A stretch of 64,000 nucleotides of DNA, taken from assembly GCA_902777605.1 (NCBI GenBank), contig CACYUI010000001.1:124001-188000 (forward strand), written 5' to 3'. Below are positions 33,853 to 41,989 of this stretch, piece by piece (within the stretch, counting starts at the first letter, position 1; the number at the start of each line of letters is the position of its first letter). Below the pieces are notes generated by a model. It had not been told where the DNA came from, did no database searches, and was given only the letters and a program-made list of their open reading frames with translations. Origin of the DNA: an uncultured bacterium (lineage in GTDB: Bacteria; Cyanobacteriota; Vampirovibrionia; Gastranaerophilales; Gastranaerophilaceae). The translations under genes and the position numbers were made by a program.

Positions 33853-34698
33853 TTAGAAAGTTGAGTACGAACCTATGATTCTTGATCCTCTATTATAAGG
33901 TTCTAAATCATGCATTAGCGATTTAATTTTTTCGTCATCTCTATGTCCGTCAAAATCAATAAATACAGCTTGTTCTGATGCATTATTATTCATCATTTTA
34001 GAATTTATTTGAGTTATATTAATATGATATTTAACAAATACTTGAACAATATCTAAAAGAGCACCCTGTTTATCATCCAGAAAAAGAACTATACTTGTTT
34101 TATCATGCCCTGTTGAGTTTGTTGTACCATCACCAATTACTATAAACCGTTTATTATTATCCTTAAAATCTTCTATGTGTTCTTTTAAAATATTAAGATT
34201 GTATATTTCAGCTGTTTTTGGAGTTCCTATCACAGAATATGTCAAATTATAATTTTGAAGCATTCTTGCTGATTCATCCATATTTTCTGCAATAACAACA
34301 TTTAGTTGCCTTGGCATTTCTTCTTTTATGAAAGTCTTACATTTTGACAAAGCATTAGGATTGGCTATCAATCCTGATACACTATAAAATTCGGTAGTTT
34401 TTGAAAGTATACAATCATTTACCGGAATAATCGTTTCTGCAAGAATTTGTATATTTTGATTTTTTGTTTGAATCAAATTGTCAATGGTCTCTCTTATAAT
34501 TCCTTTATAAGAAGTTTCAACCGGCAAAATTGCTATCGCATTTGCTCGTTCATCTACATAATCAATACATTCTTTTATAGAATTTAAAGATCTTTGATAT
34601 AAATACAAATCATAAGTTTTGAAAAGTTTATCTTTAGCCATTTCGGAATATGAGCCACCCATTCCCAGGCAAACAACTTCATTAAAATCTCTAAACAT
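33853..34698 (-). CDS. pheA: Prephenate dehydratase with ACT domain
   Basis: Converts prephenate to phenylpyruvate in phenylalanine synthesis. The protein (281 residues from the ATG at 34698, with AGAGGTG upstream) shows the PDT pattern (GMGGSYSEMA near the N-terminus, AILPVETSYKGIIRETIDNL, then GTPKTAEIYNLNILKEHIEDFKDNNKRFIVIGDG). A C-terminal ACT domain (KTSIVLFLDDKQGALLDIVQVFVKYHINITQINSKMM) probably mediates feedback inhibition by phenylalanine. No chorismate mutase domain is fused. Some catalytic-loop residues differ from the consensus (PVETS instead of PVENS). Confidence 0.82.
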   Translation of the reverse strand: MFRDFNEVVCLGMGGSYSEMAKDKLFKTYDLYLYQRSLNSIKECIDYVDERANAIAILPVETSYKGIIRETIDNLIQTKNQNIQILAETIIPVNDCILSKTTEFYSVSGLIANPNALSKCKTFIKEEMPRQLNVVIAENMDESARMLQNYNLTYSVIGTPKTAEIYNLNILKEHIEDFKDNNKRFIVIGDGTTNSTGHDKTSIVLFLDDKQGALLDIVQVFVKYHINITQINSKMMNNNASEQAVFIDFDGHRDDEKIKSLMHDLEPYNRGSRIIGSYSTF

Positions 34699-34928
34699 GA
34701 TAAACACCTCTTTTGTTAATTATAGCTTAAAGTGTTTATTGTGCAAAATAAAAAGTTTTTTAGTTTTTACTAATTTATTCTGAAATATTTTTTTATTTAA
34801 TCGCATTAATAGTACCGTCTTGCGCGCAAAAAAAAGCCTCTTGAGGAGAGGCGGGGGGAATTTATTAAGTTAATAGGTATACACTTCACAATTTCTACAC
34901 ACTAATAGTTTTTAGAGTTATTTATCTT

Positions 34929-35444
34929 TTATCCGAGGCCAAATCTCGGAACATTATTCTTGGCCTCCTCACTTGCAAGCTGTTTTGCAGATTCCAGCAT
35001 TGCTCGTTTCATCTTGAGTTTTTGTTCTATATCATTCATTTCTAGTTCAATTTCTTTTTCTTTTTCCGTGAGTAAATCAACCTCTTGCTGCTTCAATGCT
35101 TTCATAGACTGTTCTTTAAACCTTGCAAAAGCACTCATTTCCATTTGATATTGAGTTAACGCATTTCCTGTCCACGGAACCATTCCCTGCATTTTTGCCA
35201 TCTGAACATTTTGCATTGCGCTCATAGAACTTGCTTGATTAGCAAATTGAGCAAACATTGTGGCTCTTGGTATTAAATCAGAAGATAAGCCCGCGATATT
35301 TGCCATCGTCATAACTGACGATCCTCCCAGTGCACTTGCGTACTTCTGGTAGTTCGAAAGTTTATGGCGAGTCATTATCGCTTGCCTTTCGAGAGCGTTT
35401 ATTTCGCGTGTTAATCTCTGGACTTCCCAGAATGCCATTAACAT
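34929..35444 (-). CDS. Coiled-coil protein of unknown function
   Basis: The 171-residue protein has two helical regions: an N-terminal FWEVQRLTREINALERQAIMTRHKLSNYQKYASAL and a C-terminal coiled coil (QEVDLLTEKEKEIELEMNDIEQKLKMKRAMLESAKQLASEEAK). They flank a Met/Ala/Gln-rich middle (MFAQFANQASSMSAMQNVQMAKMQGMVPWTGNA). The ATG at 35444 has AGGTAGG six bases before it. No signal peptide. The Met/Gln-rich, export-prone composition and the bipartite upstream element resemble other lineage-specific genes here. Function unknown. Confidence 0.6.
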   Translation of the reverse strand: MLMAFWEVQRLTREINALERQAIMTRHKLSNYQKYASALGGSSVMTMANIAGLSSDLIPRATMFAQFANQASSMSAMQNVQMAKMQGMVPWTGNALTQYQMEMSAFARFKEQSMKALKQQEVDLLTEKEKEIELEMNDIEQKLKMKRAMLESAKQLASEEAKNNVPRFGLG

Positions 35445-35492
35445 AGTAAACCTACCTAACTGTTTTATCTAACCTTTTAACCTTACATGTAT

Positions 35493-35521
35493 ATAAAGTA
35501 TTTTGTAATTCAAAAATTGCC
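35493..35521 (-). promoter_or_regulatory. Bipartite GKCAATT-N14-WACTTTAT element
   Basis: On the minus strand GGCAATT (35521-35515), 14 bases, TACTTTAT (35500-35493), 48 bases upstream of the ATG at 35444. Confidence 0.55.
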
Positions 35522-35592
35522 ATGTTTTCAGAGTTTTATTAAGAAATGTTAACAAAGCTTTTTTGTATTACAATGTTTAGAAGGAGGTAGAT

Positions 35593-36039
35593 ATGATAAA
35601 GGATAAATTAAATAATGCAACAACTTATTGCAACATATCAGAAAATTTAAAAATTGGTTTTGATTGGCTAAAAAATACCGATTTAAAATTAATTGCAGAT
35701 GGCAAATACACAATTAGTGATAATGTATATGCAAATGTTCAAAGTTATGAAACAAAAGATGATGCACCATTTGAAGCTCACAAAAAATACATTGATATAC
35801 AGTATATGATAGAAGGAGAAGAATTTGTAGAAATTGCCGATTATAATAACACAGAAATAACTGTAGATTATGACTCGGTAAAGGATATAGAGTTTCTGAA
35901 ATGTAATAAGCAAAAGGATATTTTTAGACTCCAAGCCGGTAGTTTTTTGGTTCTATTTCCGCAGGACGCACATAAACCCGCCTTAAATCCGAATAAAAAA
36001 TTATTTGTTAAAAAAGTAATTGTAAAAGTTGGCATATAA
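35593..36039 (+). CDS. YhcH/YjgK/YiaL family protein
   Basis: Cupin-like family often linked to sialic acid or unusual sugar metabolism. The 148 residues show the family core: DNVYANVQSYETKDDAPFEAHKKYIDIQYMIEGEEFVEIADY, FRLQAGSFLVLFPQDAHKPALNPN and KKVIVKVGI, with histidines that may bind a metal. The start follows a strong GGAGG site. No sugar-operon neighbours are present, so the substrate cannot be inferred. Confidence 0.9.
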   Translation: MIKDKLNNATTYCNISENLKIGFDWLKNTDLKLIADGKYTISDNVYANVQSYETKDDAPFEAHKKYIDIQYMIEGEEFVEIADYNNTEITVDYDSVKDIEFLKCNKQKDIFRLQAGSFLVLFPQDAHKPALNPNKKLFVKKVIVKVGI

Positions 36040-36048
36040 AATAGGAGA

Positions 36049-36080
36049 GCGGCATCTAATCGATTAGATGCCGCCTTTTT
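36049..36080 (+). terminator. Terminator after the YhcH-family gene
   Basis: A perfect palindrome with GCGGCATCTAAT-type arms meeting at CG, followed by five T. Confidence 0.92.
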
Positions 36081-36107
36081 ATACGAGAAGAGGAAGAATA
36101 TTGCGAT

Positions 36108-36509
36108 TTAAGCTGCAAAAATATTTTTTGTTTTTTCATCAATCTTAAAGTCTACAAGCTCACCTTCATATGGATTTTTTTCAGAATCTTGATTATTAAT
36201 AGAAAAGTTTTCCCAAAGTTCACCTAAAATCGGAGTCTTAACAGTTCGTTGGTTAGCATGTTCTCTCAAATATTTAAGAGTTTCTTTTAAAGTTCCATTT
36301 ACACTAATTTGAGTTGAAGCCTTTATAATAGCTAATTGAGAATTAGGATAAATGTCTGTATAGCTTTTCCGAGTTTCAAAAATTGCTTGATCAATAATTT
36401 TTGCACTACTTTCTTGAGAAGCACCGCTATTATTAAGAATATCCTTAGCAGCATTCCTCAATACATTTTGATTTTCAAAACCCATAGTTGTTGATACATT
36501 TAATCCCAT
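36108..36509 (-). CDS. Unknown small protein under a sigma-28 promoter
   Basis: The 133-residue soluble protein has no recognised family, signal peptide or membrane segment (starts MGLNVSTTMGFENQNVLRNAA; central FETRKSYTDIYPNSQLAIIKASTQ; C-terminal YEGELVDFKIDEKTKNIFAA). The start follows AAGGGAAAG. A near-consensus sigma-28 promoter lies 57 bases upstream, so it is probably expressed with late flagellar genes. A secreted filament- or export-associated role is conceivable, but only by inference. The leader contains a small CCGAT/ATCGG hairpin. Confidence 0.65.
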   Translation of the reverse strand: MGLNVSTTMGFENQNVLRNAAKDILNNSGASQESSAKIIDQAIFETRKSYTDIYPNSQLAIIKASTQISVNGTLKETLKYLREHANQRTVKTPILGELWENFSINNQDSEKNPYEGELVDFKIDEKTKNIFAA

Positions 36510-36565
36510 TTTCTTTCCCTTTTAACTTTTCCGATGCTCTATCGGGTTCCCTTTTCTTGATATAT

Positions 36566-36592
36566 ATATCGGCAATTTTTTTTAAAACTTTA
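36566..36592 (-). promoter_or_regulatory. Sigma-28 (FliA-type) promoter
   Basis: On the minus strand TAAAGTTT (36592-36585), 11 bases, GCCGATAT (36573-36566). This matches the FliA consensus in 15 of 16 positions with ideal spacing, upstream of the gene at 36509. Confidence 0.75.
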
Positions 36593-36659
36593 ATATTTTA
36601 AAAAAATAATTTACAAATCTTTACAATATATCAATATGTAACAATTTTTCGTTTTTTAT

Positions 36660-36687
36660 TAAAGTTTTTATCAAAAAATGCCGTAAA
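36660..36687 (+). promoter_or_regulatory. Sigma-28-like promoter
   Basis: TAAAGTTT (36660-36667) followed after 12 bases by GCCGTAAA (36680-36687), 21 bases upstream of the ATG at 36709. It is divergent from the site at 36566-36592. Confidence 0.6.
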
Positions 36688-36708
36688 TAAAAATATAAGG
36701 AGTAAACT

Positions 36709-37281
36709 ATGTCAGAAGATTTTGAAATTGAAAAAAATGAAAATGAAGAAATTAAAAACAACGAAAGTAATGGTAAAGTAATAGATGAAGCCAATTATAG
36801 AATTCGTGCTCCACGAGAAAAAGGACCCAGTGCGGTTGGCAGAGGGGGAGATCCCTTGTTTAGACGAATAAATGCTACAAGAGAACAATTAATAGAATTG
36901 ATGGAAGAAACTCAAACTGTACAAGATTGGGTTCAACGCGAAACTTGCAACAATGTGGCACTCGCTTGTTTAGATAGTGAAAATTTAAAAGAAATTTATT
37001 TTGAGATAAAAGATGGCTTTGGAGAATATGGAAAAATTTCTCTTATGGGGTTCAAAACACCATCAGGTGTAGAAATTCCAAGACTAAAAGTATATGATAC
37101 AAACGGTGAAGTTTTAGAAGTTTTAACAGGACCACTCGCTATTGATGAAATTAACAAAAGAGCAATTGCCTATAGAAATTCTGTTCAAGAATATGATGCC
37201 GTACCTCAAGAAGGTAATGAAGCAATTGTAGAAAGTGTAATAGCAGATTACTCCGGAAATCCTGATGATTATACTACTTAG
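36709..37281 (+). CDS. Unknown protein under a sigma-28-like promoter
   Basis: The 190-residue soluble protein begins with a charged, Asn/Glu-rich stretch, then a Gly/Arg-rich motif (RAPREKGPSAVGRGGDPLFRRINATREQLIELMEET) and a mixed alpha/beta region (IYFEIKDGFGEYGKISLMGFKTPSGVEIPRLKVYDTNGEVLEVLTG). No family recognised. The start follows AAGGAG. Expression from a FliA-type promoter suggests a flagellum-associated role. The last eight bases overlap the convergent gene ending at 37274. Confidence 0.65.
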   Translation: MSEDFEIEKNENEEIKNNESNGKVIDEANYRIRAPREKGPSAVGRGGDPLFRRINATREQLIELMEETQTVQDWVQRETCNNVALACLDSENLKEIYFEIKDGFGEYGKISLMGFKTPSGVEIPRLKVYDTNGEVLEVLTGPLAIDEINKRAIAYRNSVQEYDAVPQEGNEAIVESVIADYSGNPDDYTT

Positions 37282-40216
37282 AACCTTTTTTAAGTGCAAT
37301 ACCATTCAATTTGCAAAATGATGTAAATATGGAGATTTCATCTTTAATTTTCTGTTGCATATATTTGTTATCAGAAGTAATCGGCACACTTTTTGCCATT
37401 TGAAACATTTTTAACGAATTCTTAATGTACTCTGCTCTTTGAGAAGTTTTTGGTAAAGCAAGCTCTTGATACAGTTTGGCATAAATTAAATATGCATCTG
37501 TAAGTATTTGTTCCATATCAAATTGTTTTGATACAAATATAGATTTTTCAATATAAACTTTTGCAGACTCAAAATCTTGCTTTGCAATATAAATTTCACC
37601 AATAAGTTTGTTAAAAAGTGCTATAAAATAATAATTATTTACATTTGGACCTTGGGCTATATCAAGTGCTTTTGTTGCAATATCCAACGCAAATTGAGTC
37701 CCTCTTGTAACCAATTTTATTTGAGCAATTAGATACCAGCTTAATAATACACCTGTTGCGACTTTTTCTTTTGCAAAATATGCTACTTGTTCGTCTAATA
37801 TTTCTAAAGCTTTTTTTGTATCATTTTTTTCTTTTAAAATTTTTGACAATAATGTTTTTAAAATATTCTTAGTAAAACTATCGTTTACATTATTTGCATA
37901 CGCTACCACATTAAACAATTCATAGTTAATATTGTCATAATCTTTCTCTGCAAATTTATTTAGTATATCAATAAAATTCCATCTTGATACAATAAAAGAA
38001 TCCATACTATCTAAAGAATATTCTTTTAAAATATCATCAAGAATTTTTTCAGAAGTCTGTACATCTCCTTTTACAGTATTAGCCAATGCTAATGCAAGAT
38101 GCACTCGACATAGAATTGTTGTATCTGTTATTTTATTTTTTTCTGTAATATCAAAAATAAGTTTTATGATATCAAACATTCTATTGTCACCTTGGAGAGT
38201 CAAAGCTTCTGCTAAATCAAAATAAATTTCAAGCCAAAGATTGTACAATTCTTTTATTGATATTACCGAAGAGTCCTTTCCTTTTGCCAAATATTTCTCA
38301 AAGACAGGCATTATTTCTGTATCAATTAAGTTTACAACTTGACCATAGTTACCTAATTTCACCAATGGTCTTATTTGGCGGGATTTAATTAAAGCGCGCT
38401 CAAAATCCATATTTTCCGGAATTTTGTTTAAGACACTGTCTGCACATTCTATTGCTCCCCAGTAATTTCCACTTTTCATAGATACCGTTGCCAAATAACC
38501 TAGTAAATCAATATGTGCATATTCTTCATCATCATATAAAAGCATAATTGCATTTTGTAAATATTCAAAAGCTGCTTTATGATCTATTGGTTCTAATAAT
38601 TTACCAATACGCGTATTTATATTCTTTTTGACTTTATTATAATAAATATTAGTTTTGTGCTCTATTAATTTTAAAGCTTGCTTTTGCGAAATTATGTAAA
38701 GACCAATATCTCCAATGTACGAAGCTTGTTTCATTAAAATTGTCCATAATTCAAAAGCTTGTTCATTATTATTTAGCTTTTGTACAATATAAGCAAGCAA
38801 TGCAATTGATGATTGTTTATAAATCCCCAAAATATCTAATAGTACATTTAAAATTTCTTCAAATGTATTGTCATTTTTTACTAATGATACAATAGATTTC
38901 CATATCTCGTGTGATTTGAATTCAAAAGTAAGGTTATTTATTTGATTAATATACCCGTTTTGCACCAAAGCATCAATTATTCTTTCAAACTCCTGCGGAG
39001 AATTGTTATCAAAATGCTCCAACATAGCAGGGTAGAACCGTCTGCCCAAGATTGACATAGCCAGCAAAGTTCTGTATGCGGATAGGTCTTCTTGTCTTAG
39101 AATTCCTAATCTGGCATCAATAATATTATCCAAACCTGAATAATTAATTTGTTTTAATTTATTTCTTTTAATATCCCTGCTCAACATTATAAATTGCTCA
39201 ATAACAGCAGGTACTCCTTTAGAAATTTTTAAAGCTTCTTTAACAAAATCTTTACTCACATCAATATCTTTATATTGATTTACTAAAGCTTCAACTTGTA
39301 CTTCTGAAAATGGCGCAATAGTTATATTTATATAATTATCATCCGTTAATTTCGGAGAGTTTATAAGACCTAGCCCCGGACGCATTGATGAAGACAATAA
39401 TATAAATTTGCACCTTTCAAGAAAATAATCATCTTTCAGCATCTCTCCTAAAAAGTCGAAAGACATTCCATCTATATTTTCGAAATTATCTATTACAAAA
39501 ATAGCTTTCATTTTTTCTACAATAGTTAAAAAAACTTTTTTCATTATAGAAAACATTTTTGCTTTATTTTTATAAATATTTTCATATTTATCTAAATTTT
39601 CAGGATAAAGAACATTTAGTAAATCAAGAATTTCTGTATTTGAAAGAGCCGGAAAATCCTGCTTAAAAAACTTAATGGAATTTTTTTTGAGTTGTAATGT
39701 ATCTGCACAAAAATTATTGATGTTGAAAAATGTTAGCAAAAGATCCTGAAAATACCCAAAAGGAGAAAGTTGAGTTAGTTGTGTACAACTACCTGTCAGC
39801 CATATAATCTTTGCATTTTTTAAATCACCAATTACATAACGCAACACCAAATTTTTTCCTAAACCGCTTTCACCGTTTAGTGTAATAATTGTTGAATCAG
39901 CACCTTTTATTGCATCTAACAATTTAACTCTTGCTTTTTGTTGAGAAAAAGATTCCGATACATAATCTGTTTTCACATTCAATGTCTGTTTTACAAGTTT
40001 TGTTCCACATTTTCTGCATACATGAGAATTTGGTAAATTTGCTGCTCCACATTTAGAGCACAATTTTAATAAAACAGCATGACAATTTGTACATTCTGTT
40101 GCATTTATAGGATTTATGTTACCACAATGCTTACAAGATGAAGCCACTTTAGTTCCACAATTTGTACATTTAAGTGAGTTGTCTTCTATTTCTTTTTTGC
40201 ATTTTGGACATTGCAT
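37274..40216 (-). CDS. Zinc-ribbon / STAND-like NTPase / TPR protein
   Basis: 980 residues. The N-terminus has several zinc-ribbon knuckles (CPKCKKEI, CTNCGT, CKHCGNINPINATECTNC, CSKCGAANLPNSHVCRKCG, about 3-72). Next is an AAA_16/NACHT-like NTPase with Walker A GESGLGKN near residue 115 and a Walker B-like FVIDNFENID. The remainder is a long helical TPR-like array (about 450-960). The last Walker A residue is Asn where Ser or Thr normally contacts magnesium, so hydrolysis may be altered. Similar ribbon-ATPase-TPR proteins usually carry a cyclase domain; none is seen here. Last gene of a three-gene operon. Confidence 0.7.
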   Translation of the reverse strand: MQCPKCKKEIEDNSLKCTNCGTKVASSCKHCGNINPINATECTNCHAVLLKLCSKCGAANLPNSHVCRKCGTKLVKQTLNVKTDYVSESFSQQKARVKLLDAIKGADSTIITLNGESGLGKNLVLRYVIGDLKNAKIIWLTGSCTQLTQLSPFGYFQDLLLTFFNINNFCADTLQLKKNSIKFFKQDFPALSNTEILDLLNVLYPENLDKYENIYKNKAKMFSIMKKVFLTIVEKMKAIFVIDNFENIDGMSFDFLGEMLKDDYFLERCKFILLSSSMRPGLGLINSPKLTDDNYINITIAPFSEVQVEALVNQYKDIDVSKDFVKEALKISKGVPAVIEQFIMLSRDIKRNKLKQINYSGLDNIIDARLGILRQEDLSAYRTLLAMSILGRRFYPAMLEHFDNNSPQEFERIIDALVQNGYINQINNLTFEFKSHEIWKSIVSLVKNDNTFEEILNVLLDILGIYKQSSIALLAYIVQKLNNNEQAFELWTILMKQASYIGDIGLYIISQKQALKLIEHKTNIYYNKVKKNINTRIGKLLEPIDHKAAFEYLQNAIMLLYDDEEYAHIDLLGYLATVSMKSGNYWGAIECADSVLNKIPENMDFERALIKSRQIRPLVKLGNYGQVVNLIDTEIMPVFEKYLAKGKDSSVISIKELYNLWLEIYFDLAEALTLQGDNRMFDIIKLIFDITEKNKITDTTILCRVHLALALANTVKGDVQTSEKILDDILKEYSLDSMDSFIVSRWNFIDILNKFAEKDYDNINYELFNVVAYANNVNDSFTKNILKTLLSKILKEKNDTKKALEILDEQVAYFAKEKVATGVLLSWYLIAQIKLVTRGTQFALDIATKALDIAQGPNVNNYYFIALFNKLIGEIYIAKQDFESAKVYIEKSIFVSKQFDMEQILTDAYLIYAKLYQELALPKTSQRAEYIKNSLKMFQMAKSVPITSDNKYMQQKIKDEISIFTSFCKLNGIALKKGSK

Positions 40217-40228
40217 TCCTAAAAACCT

Positions 40229-41974
40229 TTATACCAAATCAACAATTTCATTTAATGCTTTTACGACAACTTCAGGAGACATTGATAATTCTTCTGAAAT
40301 TGTAGAAATATCTTTATTTTTATTATACTTTGCATCATAAACTGCAAAAATATTCAATTCTGGATATTTATTATTTAATTCTGTCAAATCTTTTATTAAA
40401 TCTTGTTTATCATTGTCAGAATATTTTTCTCGGACAGGAGTATAACTAAATGCATCAAAGTTTACAATACTTAAATTATTATCCTGTTTTGTTTCTTGCA
40501 AGTCATCACTATTATTCTCATGCATAAATTCTTGAGAAAAATCTTCTGTTTCTTCTAACGAAGATTCCTGCATTGTGCCTAACTCGTTTATATCATCATC
40601 ATTATTATCAACATTTTCCAACAAATCTTCTGCCAAATTTGATTCATTTAATATAAAGTCAGAATCAACGGAAACATTGTCATCTTGCTGTAATAGAAAA
40701 TCTTCTTCCTCAAAATTTTCTTGTATATCTATCTGATCGTTTATATCTGTCAAATCTGCATTAAAATCAACAGCTTGCTCTTCTATAGAATCAAAAGTAT
40801 TTTCAAAATCAGTTTCTTCAATCTCATCACTTTCGGCTTCTTCAGATATACTTTCCTGCAAATCATCAGAACCTTCACTATAATTTAATTCCAAAATTTC
40901 ATCAGTCTGATTATCTTCTTCAAAATTACTATTTTCTATAGCAGGTTCTTCTATTAAATCATTGTCTGCTATAGTATTTTGAGCATCAGAAACTTCTTCT
41001 ATGTCCAATGGCTGAACATCATCAAATGTTTGTTCTTCTGATACATTGAACCCAATATCGTTTTCATTTTCATTTTTGTTAACATCTATTTCTATTTCTT
41101 CATCAATTAAGGCATCTTCGTCCAATACTGCATCTATAGTTTCAGTAGCTTGATTATCTTCTTCATTTTCTAACGGTTGAACAATGACAAACGACTGTTC
41201 TTCTAAATCCTTGGATTCAATATCAGTTTTGTTTTCATTGACTGTTTCTTCAATTTCATTTTCTAAAAAAGAATTTTCTTCTGAAATTGCATCGATATCA
41301 TCAAATAAATAATTATCTTCTGTTTCTGTATCTTTAAATTGAGTATCGGTGAAATTAAGATTTTCAGAATCATTTAAGTCTAAATTGGTGACATTATCTG
41401 CATCTTCTTCTACAATATCTTCTTCAGAAATAATATTTGTTTCAGTATTAGTTTCTTCTGTAGCTATAGACAAATTGTTTTCGTTATCTATAGTTTCTTC
41501 TTTTGCAGTATTCTCTACAACATCATAAGATACTAATTTTTGTTCTTCTGTTAAAATTTTGTCAGTAGCACTACTTTGATAATCTAAATCAACAGATACA
41601 GAATTAATCATTTTATCAACATATTCTACTCTTGCAGCATTACTTATACCGTTTATATTAGTGTCTTCAGAGCTTGCTTCAATAGCAGAACTGTTTTTAA
41701 CAACATTATTAATAACAGGCTCTACAGATATCGTATTCTTTATATCAGGTTTACTGTATCCTAATTTTTTGGGAACCGTTATTACTGAAGTTGCAATAAC
41801 TTTTTCAAAATAGGCCTTAATTACATTTTCATCGGTAATCGTTTTAAGAATAACCTCTGAGTGCGCATAAACATCCGCAATAATGTCATCTAATATAGCT
41901 TCATACCCGGGAAATTTCCTATGATTTTTTACAAGCTCTTCTATAATGCCATAATATTTGTTGTTTCTATCCAT
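40229..41974 (-). CDS. Highly acidic protein with conserved ends, unknown function
   Basis: 581 residues. A folded-looking N-terminus (1-75, KYYGIIEELVKNHRKFPGYEAILDDIIADVYAHSEVILKTITDENVIKAYFEKVIATS) and a C-terminal helical region are separated by about 400 residues of Asp/Glu-rich, probably disordered sequence. The C-terminal helices look like a small helix-turn-helix (DISTISEELSMSPEVVVKALNEIVDLV). No membrane segment or signal peptide. It is 12 bases upstream of the zinc-ribbon NTPase and 15 downstream of the TonB-like gene. The linker length would suit a tether or scaffold between partners; this is inference. Confidence 0.6.
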   Translation of the reverse strand: MDRNNKYYGIIEELVKNHRKFPGYEAILDDIIADVYAHSEVILKTITDENVIKAYFEKVIATSVITVPKKLGYSKPDIKNTISVEPVINNVVKNSSAIEASSEDTNINGISNAARVEYVDKMINSVSVDLDYQSSATDKILTEEQKLVSYDVVENTAKEETIDNENNLSIATEETNTETNIISEEDIVEEDADNVTNLDLNDSENLNFTDTQFKDTETEDNYLFDDIDAISEENSFLENEIEETVNENKTDIESKDLEEQSFVIVQPLENEEDNQATETIDAVLDEDALIDEEIEIDVNKNENENDIGFNVSEEQTFDDVQPLDIEEVSDAQNTIADNDLIEEPAIENSNFEEDNQTDEILELNYSEGSDDLQESISEEAESDEIEETDFENTFDSIEEQAVDFNADLTDINDQIDIQENFEEEDFLLQQDDNVSVDSDFILNESNLAEDLLENVDNNDDDINELGTMQESSLEETEDFSQEFMHENNSDDLQETKQDNNLSIVNFDAFSYTPVREKYSDNDKQDLIKDLTELNNKYPELNIFAVYDAKYNKNKDISTISEELSMSPEVVVKALNEIVDLV

Positions 41975-41989
41975 AAAATTTCTTTTACC

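Noticed and set aside
37274-40216. Adenylate/guanylate cyclase assignment for the zinc-ribbon NTPase
   Set aside because: The ribbon-ATPase-TPR layout resembles such proteins, but no cyclase catalytic domain is present anywhere in the 980 residues.
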